From: Rugalucina vietnamica
Lineage: Eukaryota; Mollusca; Bivalvia; Lucinida; Lucinidae
Direction of reading: 5' to 3'
Assembly: GCA_964017185.1 (NCBI GenBank)
Contig: OZ024876.1
Coordinates: forward strand, 35,950,406-36,014,405
DNA length: 64,000 bases
This document shows, one piece after another, positions 25,471-35,801 of the stretch. The position numbers and the translations under genes are program-made. The stretch's first letter is position 1, and each line of letters opens with the position of its first letter. The notes below the pieces were generated by a model, which searched no databases, had not been told where the DNA came from, and was given only the letters and a program-made list of their open reading frames with translations.

Positions 25471-25635
25471 TTATATGTATTCTTTAACCATTTTTCATGT
25501 AGATGTGTGCTTATTAGAATCATTTACAATATCTCAAAGATCTTGACTGTGCTTATAAAAGCAGATTAGCTTGCTACAATGAATACATTAAAATATCTAC
25601 ATATTTTTAAGCATGCTCACAAAATGTCTTTACAG

Positions 25636-25744
25636 AAAACAGAAGGTTACTCTGGTTCGGACATCAAGTTAGTGTGTAAAGAGGCAGCTATGAGGCCTGT
25701 TAGAAAGATATTTGATGCCTTAGAAAACCAAACACATACCGAAG
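25636..25744 (+). CDS. KATNAL2: KATNAL2 exon, end of small AAA subdomain
   Basis: [20 protein letters not shown] then [12 protein letters not shown] matches the sensor 2 region and helix of KATNAL2 ([19 protein letters not shown] in vertebrates). The acceptor TTTACAG is phase 0; the GTAACA donor splits a glycine codon after its first base. A MITE-B starts 12 bp downstream. The intron that follows is about 6 kb, the largest seen in the gene, because it holds the 4.3-kb element and two HINE-1 copies. Confidence 0.92.
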
Positions 25745-25756
25745 GTAACAAACACA

Positions 25757-25844
25757 TCAGGAAAACATGTTCCTGAAATGAATACCCCCTTATACTCCAC
25801 TTTTATATTGTAAAACTGGGGTTTGCAGGGATATACCTATTTTT
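25757..25844. mobile_element. MITE-B left arm, cut by a HINE-1
   Basis: CAGGAAAACATGTTCC to ATACCTATTTTT is present; the remainder does not reappear after the HINE-1. Confidence 0.65.
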
Positions 25845-26661
25845 AGCTCACCTGAGCCAAAGGGTCACAAGGAGAGCTTTTAGATGGCCATGCTCTGGCG
25901 TGGGTCCGTCGTCCATCCGTCCACAATTTCAAAGATCTTCAAGATGGCCACCATGCCCATATATGGTAGAAACCCTTTAAAATCTTTTTCTTCGGAATTG
26001 GTGGATTGATTTAAAGGAATTTGGGCATGAAGCATTGATGACTCAAGTACTGCAATGTGTGTATAAATCATGACCCTGTCATGACCTTGACATATTTTTC
26101 AGCAAGGTCAACATACGTCATCTTTGCATTTGAATTGGGAAAACTGTTAAAATGTCTGTCTGTCCACAATTTCAAAGATTTTCTTCTCTGAAACTGCTTG
26201 GCCAATCAAAGCCAAATTTTATATGAAATATCTACAGGAAAGGGGACCCATTGTGTATATAAGTAATTCAATAAGTAATTCAGGTCACATGACCAAGATG
26301 GCCGCCATGCCCATATATGGTAAAAACCAGTCAAAAGTCTTCTTCTCTGGAACTGGTTTACCTATTTCAATGAAACTTAGCATGAAGCATCTATGACGCA
26401 AGTACTACAATGTATACATAAATCATGACCCTGTGATGACCTTGACCTACTTTACGGCAAGGTCAACATGAGTCGCCTATGCATTTAAATGGATAAAACT
26501 GTTAAAATGTCATTTAACAGGATATTGATTATTCTGAAAAAAAATGGCCCCGGGGCTGCATCTGCCCCTTTATTGGGGCTATTTTCCATAATATTCAAAC
26601 ATGTTTATTGGTGTATACAGCAGATCTCAGGTGAGCGTTAACAGGACCATTGGTCCTCTGG
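25845..26661 (+). mobile_element. HINE-1 copy, two short cores
   Basis: Complete ends (AGCTCACCTGAGCC; right hairpin and CTGG). The first core is shortened internally. It sits in a T-run of a MITE-B. Confidence 0.75.
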
Positions 26662-28436
26662 CTAGCTCTCCTGATTCCCTTAAAAAAAGAAATTCAGCAT
26701 ATTTAGCTCACCTTAGGCGAAGTTAGTTGTCGTTAGTTGTTCAAAATTTTCAAAGATCTCCTGAAACTGCATGGCCAGTTGAAGCCAAATTTCTTGTGGA
26801 GCCTCAATGGTAAGGGGGAACCAAAGTATATGTAATTGGTCCAAGTCACATGACCAAGATTGCTGCCATGCCTATGATAAAAACCTTTAAAAATCTTCTG
26901 CATAACCCAAAGACCTAGGATCTTGAAACTTGGCATGTAGCCCCTGGGACTTGAGCTCAACAAAAGTTATAGAGGAGATGGTGGGTAGGGAAATTTTTCG
27001 TTTCGCACAACACCCTCCACATACTAGGTTTGATGCTATGGGTGGCTTCTTTGATCAATATAAAGAGCTTCTAGGCACGTTGTCGCCCTGTGATATGGTG
27101 CATTTGTCCTCCAGAAGCCGTTACGTATGTTACCCATTCAAACCAGAAATGTGCTCTAAGTTCGTAAAATACACTATGAATCTCTAATCTAAATTCCAAA
27201 CCAAAATTTATCAATATCGTTTGATGAAAGAATGTTACGTGCACATATATTGATATATTTAATCATTTTCATGCATCGATGGTGTTACGTATGTTACATT
27301 CACGAAACAGCCTGTGTAAATGTTAATTACAGAACAGTAAGCTATTTTAATATACTTCTCTTTGCGAATTTCACTTTTAATACACTACGGGTGGCTTCGT
27401 TGAACAATATAAAGATTTTCTATGCACGTTGTCGCCCAATGGTATGGTACATTTGCCCTCCAGAAGCCGTTACGCGCGTAGTATGTTACCCATTCAAAAC
27501 AGAAATATACTCTAAGTTTGAAAAATGCACTATGAATCTCTAAAATAAATTCCAAACCTAAATATATTAATGTCATGTGACGAAAGAATGTTACTGGCAC
27601 ATGTGTTGATATTTTTAATCACATATATGCATCGATGGTGTTACGTATGTTACATTTTCAAAACAGACTGTTCAGAGTTTAATTACAGAACAGTAATCTA
27701 TTTAAAAATACTTTTCTTTGCACATTTATATTTTAGATACACTTGTCTAAAAGACACTTATTCCTTTTTTTTTACAAACCTGAAAGAAACTAATGATCAT
27801 GTCAATCTTTAGTCGAAAGGTATTGCATATATTTCACAGTAACTCACTTCAGATTATGAAAGAATAAAGTGTTCAAAGTCAACTTTGAACAGACACGTTT
27901 GAAGAAAAGAAGAAAAAATGTACAATCATCTTGTTGTAGATCAATAACATTATGCCTTCTTTAAGTTGAATGCTCACTGCTTTGCCAGAAATGTGTACTT
28001 TTGATTGGTAAACATTGTAATGTATGTAACACATAATTATTAAATATCAAAAATCAGTATTAATGATTGTAATGCCGATAAAATGCTCATCGCTGTATGT
28101 AATTATGATTTAGCACTAATTTAGAAATCATATAGGATATAGCAAATATTCAAGAGTGTAATCTGGTTGTCAGTGAACTTAAAGCGCGCACACCCAAACC
28201 GCAAAATCCCAAAGCATGTTTTACACAATTGTTAGTATCCAGTGTTATGAAATGACATTATCAACACCATCGGTCACTATTTCTATAGTTACCTGTCTCA
28301 AAGCTTGTCATTATTAGTAAGCAAATATCAATGCGGATGACGGGCGATTTAATGGTAACGTATGTAACACATTTTTCACTTTTTAGGTGTTAAAACCTTA
28401 GGAAACAAATAGAAATAAACTATAATAATCGTCACC

Positions 28437-28680
28437 TTAAGATTGTTTTCCGATTTCCTGATTATGAAATGACTCGCCGGCCATACAAAAGCACAACTCT
28501 TCGCATGCTAGTTCATTTTGTCTCAGTTCGGGGCACATGTGAGACAAGCCAAGTTCTGCTTGCGCGTGTGCCAGGTGTTTTTTTCTCGGGGTTCTCCCGT
28601 TTTCACCCCACCTACAGGTTGGCCCGTCTCATATGAGCTGAAATAATATTGAAAGGGACGTTAAACGGAACAAAAATTGT
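28437..28680 (+). mobile_element. SINE-like fragment
   Basis: GGTTCTCCCGTTTTCACC, GGCCCGTCTCATATGAGC and the end AAAGGGACGTTAAACGGAAC form a tail often seen at the end of molluscan SINEs. The 5' part is too worn to show A and B boxes. It lies inside the 4.3-kb element. Confidence 0.4.
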
Positions 28681-30340
28681 TCAGTCCTTGGTCATGAGCA
28701 CTGCTTCAATATAAGTACCATTGATGTTCCAGACACTTACTGATGCGGTTGTTTTGTTTGAATTCGAGTTGACGCTTAACAGCCTAGTCAACAGCTTTGT
28801 CATATTGAGACGTTGACTCCATTCTGTTGGAATTTTGCCCGAAAATCGGATGCCATGACATCCAAACTAAATATATCCACCCAAGTAAGCCACTACGGCT
28901 TATACATATGTATGGTTTGATTTTAAAACACTTTTCCTGGTCAGGCTCAGACCTGAGCGGTTAACCAGTAATGAGATGGTCAGTAAGTAGCGTATAAGCT
29001 ATGCCTGGAGGCAAAAGAAGCCCACCTATTTCTTAAGGACCCGATGAGCGGGGCCCATATTCCCACCCGACCAACCGTCTGAGGGATTCTGCTTAGGCTG
29101 ATACGGTTGAGTGTTTCTGCTAAAGCTGAAAACATGTTTTGGAAGTTTTCGCGTTATAAATGTGTCATCAAACAATCATGCTTTGGTGGTACATTTTCAT
29201 TTGTGTAGCGCTAATGGCAACAGAACAAGTGACGGACACTATTTACACTTGAACAAGATTGCCCAGCAAATGAACAGAATCGGCAAATGGTTTTTCGTAC
29301 ACCTTATGTGCTGTGGGGAGTGTTATCGTCTGTTTGCACAAGATAGTTTGTGATTGATCGCTTTTCTCAGCAACATTCCAAGCTTTCGGTTTTACAATGC
29401 CAATGTGTGGAGTCTCACATAAACTGCCTTATTGTATAGTCATAACTTCTATTTTCTTGAAGATATGGAATGGTCGAGAGTCTCGCCAGGACATCAAGGC
29501 TTGCTCAAAACGACAGACTGCTAGCATCGTGCTTTTTCAGGATTTCCAGCGTGGAACCATAATGTATTGCAATCATTTGGCTAGAATAGACAGCAGCATA
29601 AAACCAAGATATCTGATTCAGATGATTGTACCGTCAGAAGCATCGTGGTTGTTATGAAAATTCGCGTGTCTTCATTGTCTAAAGTGCAGTTACGTCATCC
29701 CTGGCAAGAAACTGTAAAAACGGATTACACTTTGTTTGCACATCCTGTTCTATGTTCGGATTTCACACCTCAAGAAATTCACATTTTGTGTTATTACTGC
29801 TTTACATTGGATTTTGTCACTCCCGGGGAACTGGTGTCGCAGGGCTAGATAATGTCCTTCTTTCTCGTTCATCCGATTTGATGGATTTACTCTATAGGTA
29901 TATGTCAAACCAATAGTTTCGAAAGGCGCACACAAGCTGTAAGGAATACCACATATAGTATAAAAAAATAAATCCAGGAGTTTGAGGATAATATCCACAT
30001 CTAGTTGGATGCGACTGTCAGTGTGATATTTGCGAAGTCTTTGTCTTCCTAAGTCATTAAGTTCTCACATGTGAAAGATTCATCGTGGATCATGGATCTT
30101 GTTCAAGGACACAACATGGCACCGAAGAGGTCGAACAACACAAACTCGCAATCAGGAGCGGACGCTTTAACGATGGGTCACCAACTCATAATATATACCT
30201 TACAGTGCCCTATATGAAAAAGGTGTTACATACGTTACCATGAGCATACTGACAAGTCACCAGTGGGTCAACATATTCCATACACCTTACTGCATTCTAT
30301 GCGAAAACCTTTGCAGATAATTATGAGAGACCACTTTCAC
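28681..30340. other. Interior of the 4.3-kb element, no recognised gene
   Basis: Short open frames exist near 29,111-29,850, but none shows a known transposase motif or keeps a frame for more than ~90 codons. It may be a decayed coding region or unrelated sequence. Confidence 0.35.
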
Positions 30341-30538
30341 GTGAGCCGCAGCGCGCGAAAACCCCTCTTCCGACAATATTCCTCCTACACAGTCACAGAA
30401 TTTAGACGCTTGAAATTTCGGATTTAAGAAGAAGTTTGAATTATCTGTGTAGAGTAAACAAGTATGCTGATCAGCTGTGCAGTAACTGCATCTTTGTTTT
30501 CATATAGGAAGAATCTGGTTTTCGCATGAAGCGGCTCA
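30341..30538. mobile_element. MITE-A copy inside the 4.3-kb element
   Basis: The ends are GTGAGCCGCAGCGCGCG and GAAGCGGCTCA. It is younger than the element it sits in. Confidence 0.7.
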
Positions 30539-31742
30539 CTATATATACATTTATAATCACCAAAATGAAATCTACCCATGTTTGAACATTAAGGTGTTAC
30601 ATACGTCACCATGAGCATACTTGCAAGTCACAGGCTGTGTTTTAGCACACTTAACATGTTTTTATCATAGGGTGTGTAAAATAGAACTAAATAATTTACA
30701 CAAACATATAACAGTTATTCATTTTGATATTTTTGTTGAAACACCTACTTTTCAAATGTTACAGCATACGGCGGTGCCCTTAGGAAATGTTAAATTATTT
30801 GAAAAGAATAAATTAAATTTAATATAAATATATGATTTTGTGTAATAGCCAAGTTAAACTATTGGTCAGAAAGAAATGACCTATCGTTTTTGGAATATGA
30901 AGAAAGAAATGCCAAAAACAAAAACGTTTTTGAACCCAAACCCCAATTTTCACGCCACAGATGTAGAAGTAACGTTTGTAACACCGTGTAATGTCTAATT
31001 TCAACTTTTAAAAGTCATAAAGCATGTCCGTTGAATTGTTATAGTACGTGATATAATTAGTGTTGTTGCATGATTAAAGTGGGTGGAGCATAGTAGGTTT
31101 CGCTATTTTGTTGGTACAAATATATTTTGAACATGTAACTTATGTAACGAGCTACAGAAATATTGTGCACCACTTGCCGGGGCGACAACGTGCCTTGAAC
31201 TCATCTAGGATGACCAATGGACCAATTGCATACTGCAAACAAAGTATGTGGAGGGTGTTGTGCGATTTCGTTAAATACGGTAGATACAGAATCTAGCGTC
31301 TCGCCTATTATATAAATCATGACCTTTGGATGACCTTGACCTATTTTACAGCAAGGACAGCTTAGGTTGCTTATGAATTTGAGTGGGGAAAATTGATAAA
31401 ATTGTCATCAAATGGTGTAAAACGAGCTTTGAATAGGAAAATGGACAGAAGATTTATATTTATTGAAAAAATAGCCACAGGGTGCTGTCTGCCCCTGTCC
31501 CTTGGCTAAATATATAAATAAAACCATAAAATTCAAAAATTCAAAAACCTTCTCCTCCAAAACCTGAAGGGTTAAGTTACATAGGTCCTGTCCCCGTGAT
31601 GACCTTGACCTATTAAATCACCAATTATTACAGACCTCAGGTCTGATGAGCACTTCAGAACCCATGGTCCTCTGGTTCGTTTGTCTGGAGATTACCAAAG
31701 GATTAAAAAATCATCTGAATATTTTTTTGCTTTGTTTTTCAG

Positions 31743-31876
31743 GTAAAGATCTTCACATTCGTCTGGACACCATCATAACATCAGATGTCCTTAAAGCTAT
31801 AGACAGGACCAAGCCTTCAGGGCGTTCTATGAAAGACAAATATGCTGCATGGCAGCGGGAGTATGAGTCTGTATGA
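31743..31876 (+). CDS. KATNAL2: KATNAL2 last coding exon and stop
   Basis: After completing the split glycine codon, the exon encodes KDLHIRLDTIITSDVLKAID, then RTKPSGRSMKDKYAAWQREY and ESV before TGA. This is the VPS4-type C-terminal helix that stabilises the hexamer; vertebrate KATNAL2 also ends in YSDWQREFESV. The acceptor is TTTTTCAG. A MITE-A begins 21 bp after the stop, so it forms the start of the 3' UTR. No confident poly(A) signal was assigned; an AATAAA lies near 32,662. Confidence 0.93.
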
Positions 31877-31897
31877 GACTTGTACTTCTGTGATATT

Positions 31898-32124
31898 TGA
31901 ACTGCGATGCGAGAAAACCTGTCTTTGGGGTTTCTGAATAGGCCTGACACAAACCGGGCTGTACAGTCTCAGAAGAGGGTTCCAGACTTGAAAGTTTGGA
32001 TATAAGTGGAAGAAGAGTTGTACTATCCTTGTAGCGAAAACAAAGGTGCAGATAGTAAGTGCACAGCTGATCTGCATCTTTGTTTTCGCATAGGCAAAAA
32101 CTGGTTTTCTCATGACGAGGCTTA
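31898..32124. mobile_element. MITE-A copy in the KATNAL2 3' UTR
   Basis: Whole but diverged copy. If transcribed, its hairpin would lie just after the stop codon. Confidence 0.75.
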
Positions 32125-32210
32125 TTATATTATTATCTGTGATAACAAGAGGAACAAATAATTGTGTGAATTTGACGATAATTGAAAGATGATTTGAGCT
32201 GCATTGGAAA

Positions 32211-32446
32211 CCCGAGGTTATAAAACTTTTTTCATGCTCAACTCAGCTGAGACTAAAATTTATCCTGCTCATTAATGCTAAAATGCCAACAATTGTTGGC
32301 ATTTTAACATTTATGAGCAGGATAAATTACCACTTTTTGAGTTTTGAACTGGAATTTTCCACTTATTTTCACTGTTTCAACATTTATGAGCAGTTGAAAT
32401 TTCATGCTCAGCTGAGCTGAGCTTGAAAAAAGTTTTATAACTCGGG
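32211..32446. mobile_element. 236-bp foldback MITE
   Basis: Inverted arms CCCGAGGTTATAAAACTTTT and complement are followed by CAGCTGAG and GCTCATWAATG stretches in both arms, and the centre ATGCCAACAATTGTTGGCAT is itself a palindrome. It is inserted in a MITE-A. Confidence 0.75.
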
Positions 32447-32535
32447 CCAAGGTTCAATACAATCAAGACTATACAATGACAGAGGAAGAGAAGCTTAAAA
32501 TTTTGGGTTCAAGAAGAGGAGGGATTGTGCTATGC

Positions 32536-32747
32536 TAATCCGCGACATTTCATCGAAAATTACATTTGTTACATTTGTCGAAAATGTCCCCATGCCCAGA
32601 CCTTCACCCTAACCCTAGTGGTTGGTGGCTCAAAATGTGGACCTGTAGGCTAGTCTTCTACGGAATAAATCTCAAAATTTTGCGGTGAATATTCTTGAAG
32701 TTACAAAATTTTCGACAAAACACATTTTCGATGAAATGTCATGCATT
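32536..32747. mobile_element. 212-bp MITE with 10-bp flanking repeat
   Basis: Inverted ends contain GACATTTCATCGAAAAT. TGTGCTATGC occurs directly on both sides (32,526-32,535 and 32,748-32,757). Duplications of 8-11 bp are typical of Mutator-like elements, which is the likely class. Confidence 0.7.
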
Positions 32748-32852
32748 TGTGCTATGCATTAAGTGAAAAAGTTGCTGATCAGCTGTTCATTTTACTGCAC
32801 AGCTGATCCCCATCTTTGTTTTCACATTTGTTAGAAGCAAGTTTTCTCAAAA

Positions 32853-33320
32853 TGCATTATTCTGAAAAAAGTATGTTGTATTGCAATGACTGAGTCTATT
32901 TCTAATCAGCCCCCACAACACAGGATTTTAACATTGATGGTGCATTGCTAATATAGGAATCAAACATGATTTTCCATTATCGCTAGGTCCCAAGCCATTA
33001 TCGCTACGCCCTCAGTTTTCAACACTGCCGGAGGGACCTAGCGAATGTTAATGAAAGACAATATCATTTTTGAATGCTATGATTGCATAAATTCTGCAAA
33101 AACAAAAGAAATAATGGTGCACGATATTTTACAGCCTTGTCACATTTTCATACGCTTAAAAGCATTCATTCTTATGCTCCTTCCGGTCGGAGTTCAGTTT
33201 CTCATAAGCACATGTTTTGCATGGCCCCCCCGGTAACGAGCATAAATAAAACCCAAGTATTAACAGCACGTGCACACGAGAATTGCTATATTAATACATG
33301 TATTTCCTTTCATTAATATA
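32853..33320. other. Unassigned sequence with one small hairpin
   Basis: CGCTAGGTCCC (near 32,980) pairs with GGGACCTAGCG (near 33,030). No gene was seen. Confidence 0.4.
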
Positions 33321-33555
33321 TGAGCCGCCTCATGGGAAAACCAACAATGTGGTTTCCGACCAGGTCTGACACAAACCGGCCTGTACAGCTACAGAAAAGA
33401 GCTAGAAACTTGAAATTTCGGATTTAAGTAGGAGAGGAATTGTACTATCCGAGTAGCGAAAACAAAGGCGCTGATCAGCTTCGCGGTTACCTCGAAGCTG
33501 ATCTGCGTCTTTGTTTTCGCCTATGCAGATTGTTGGTTTTCCCACGAGGCGGCTC
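33321..33555. mobile_element. MITE-A copy, near consensus
   Basis: Both ends are intact and the copy is very like the one at 22,164-22,400, suggesting a recent burst. Confidence 0.88.
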
Positions 33556-33783
33556 ATATGGCTGTTAATATCGTGTGACACAGGTATTTATGCAATAATG
33601 AGCATTCATATCATGGTTATTGTTTAGTCAGCAAAATTATCCATTGATTGTGATCAAATATACCCGTTATCTGTACCTCTTAATTAAACGATCTGTGATT
33701 CAGACTCAACACTTGCTGAACATAATTTATTATATTATTTATTATATCCCATCACACAGCTTACATGTCGCACACATCTTGAT
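33556..33783. other. Unassigned sequence
   Basis: Nothing recognised. Confidence 0.4.
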
Positions 33784-33845
33784 CAGGACAACATGTCCGT
33801 GAAATGTATACCCCCCTTACAACCCATTTTCCAAGTTGTATGTTG
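33784..33845. mobile_element. MITE-B fragment
   Basis: Left end only (CAGGACAACATGTCCGTGAA to AACCCATTTTCC). Confidence 0.5.
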
Positions 33846-33854
33846 ATTTTTACT

Positions 33855-33883
33855 TCACGGCTCACCAGATGAGCTTACAGTAT

Positions 33884-33917
<34 letters not shown>

Positions 33918-35256
33918 CAATATACATGTACATGTATATTTATGGAACATGTATATTTATGTATATTATCATAATATTCAAACATTGCCTCTGAAATGGC
34001 TTGGCCAATCAAAGTCAAATTTTATATGAAGCATCTATAGGAAGTAGGGAGCAGTATGTACATGTATGTAAAAAAAGTCCAGGACCATGATGGCCGTCAT
34101 ACCCATACAATGTAAAAAACCCAACTACTTTTCTTTTATCCAGTGACTGTACATCCTGACCCAGGCGAGCAATCGTTGCCCTTTGGGCTACTCGTTAGCT
34201 TACCTGAGACAAAGGCTCATGGAGTGCTTACAGGATGGGCATGCTCTGGCATTTTCATCGTTCACAATGTTCAAACGTCTTCTCCTCTGAAACTGCTTGG
34301 ACCGCCAAACTTCACTTGGAGCATCCGTAGGGAGGGGGAACAAAAGTTTGTATAAATGGTCCTAGTCACATGACCAAGATGGCTGCTAGGGCTATAAATA
34401 GCCAAAACCTTCTAAAATCTTCTTCAGAACCAAAAGGCCCAGGGAACGTAGCATGTAGAACCAGGTTCTCCAGCTCTACAAAAGTTTATATAAATCATGA
34501 CCCTGGGATGACCATGATTTATATGTAAATCACCATCAATGATTTTAAAACCATTATCTTGATTAGCAGTTACTTCCTTGACCAGGCCATTTTAACTTAC
34601 TGTATATCTAATCTGTAAATATTTAGTAAGCAATGGGAGCAAAATTGAACCCATTTAACAGAAAGGTTAACTTAGGTCACCTATGAATATTGGTAAAATG
34701 GCATTAAAGGGGTGGGGGGGGGGGGGAACTTGCTGGAAAGTGTATAAATGTTTGTTAGAATAATTTGGCCAGGGGCAAAATCTATGTATATGGTCAGCTG
34801 TATTTTAAATATCTCTAAAACCACTTGACAAATCAAAATCAAAATTCATAAGTAGCCTTCTTATGGCCTAGGGAGAATGAATCTTTATATAAATGATCTA
34901 GGTCACATGACCATAATCGCTGCCAGTGCTATAAATAGCAAAATACTTCTTCTCCAAAGCCAGAGGGCCCATGAATTTGAAATTTGGCATGAAGCATCAA
35001 TGAATGAAGCTGTACAAAGTTCTGTAAATCATGACCTTTACCTATTTTAAGGCAAGGTCAGCGTAGGTCATCTATGCATTTGAATACGGGGAAATGATAA
35101 AAAAGCTATTATGGAGGAACATTGCAGAAATAGGCAAACAGATAGAAGATTGTAAGTTCTCTGCCCAAGGTTGACTCAGGGCTATTGCACAGGGACATGG
35201 ATTTGAGTATATTGTAGATCTCAGGTGATCGTTTACAGGACCATTGGTCCTCTGGT
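33855..35256 (+). mobile_element. HINE-1 copy, old and diverged
   Basis: The left end is worn (GGCTCACCAGATGAGC) and the microsatellite position holds a 30-bp poly-C run (33,886-33,915). The cores are recognisable by GGTCACATGACC and CATGACCCTGGGATGACC. The right end CAGGTGATCG plus hairpin AGGACCATTGGTCCT is intact. Confidence 0.6.
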
Positions 35257-35407
35257 CACATATAATGCTATTTTGTAAACATGTCATGTCAAAGATCACT
35301 TCTGGTTCCATGTTCAGGTAGATGGGACAATGCAGGTCTAGAGGAGATGGCAGTAAACAATTCAAGGATTATTCAAGGTTTATCTGTTGATAAACAATGC
35401 AAAATCA

Positions 35408-35605
35408 CTGGCCCAGTCTTGGGAGTTTCCGACTAGGTCTGACACAAGCTGAACTGTGGAGCCTCAGACAAAGGGTAACTGCTCGAAAGTTTGGATATAA
35501 GAAGAGGGATAATACTATCCATTAAGTGAAAACAAGCGTTGATCTGTGTCTTTGTATTTGCATATGTAAAAATAAAAAGCAGTTTTTCTTGTGATGCTGC
35601 TCATA
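35408..35605. mobile_element. MITE-A copy, diverged
   Basis: Recognised by GGTCTGACACAAGC, AGTGAAAACAAGCG and GTGATGCTGCTCA; the left end is worn. Confidence 0.5.
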
Positions 35606-35801
35606 TGAAAAAAAAAATGTCAAATAGACTTTCACTTCAGTGTCACAAAGGCAAACCAACTACCTACTGTTTGTAAAGAAATTAAAGAAAATCTATGATG
35701 AAATGTGTTTTTGAATTCTACATGTACCCCAACCGACTCGATGGCATGGGCCCTGGGGTCACATGCACTGAAATGAAAGCTAGACTTTCAGTGATCTGTG
35801 C

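Larger units (their letters stand above)
26972..31307. mobile_element. 4.3-kb inverted-repeat element carrying TGTTACRTAYGTTAC boxes
   Basis: The ends are inverted over about 170 bp, with the best blocks GCACAACACCCTCCACATAC and GGCACGTTGTCGCCC, and TTATA lies directly on both sides (26,967-26,971 and 31,308-31,312). The box TGTTACGTATGTTAC or a variant occurs about ten times (near 27,120, 27,282, 27,640, 28,020, 28,360, 30,224, 30,596, 30,971 and 31,135), mostly near the two ends. Part of the left end is duplicated (27,370-27,540). The central 1.5 kb may once have been coding, but no transposase was recognised. Confidence 0.65.
26704..31678 (+). mobile_element. HINE-1 copy split by a 4.3-kb element
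   Basis: The left part (26,704-26,971) starts AGCTCACCTTAGG, and the right part (31,308-31,678) resumes at TATAAATCATGACC and ends CATGGTCCTCTGGTT. The host sequence is continuous across the inserted element. Confidence 0.7.
32195..32852. mobile_element. MITE-A copy split by two other MITEs
   Basis: Pieces at 32,195-32,210, 32,447-32,535 and 32,758-32,852 give the MITE-A order (GAGCTGCATTGG, AGCTTAAAATTTTGGG, AGCTGATCCCCATC). Confidence 0.65.

Noticed and set aside
26930-27812. Gene family from repeated 80-100 residue frames
   Set aside because: These come from duplicated ends of the 4.3-kb element carrying TGTTACGTATGTTAC boxes.
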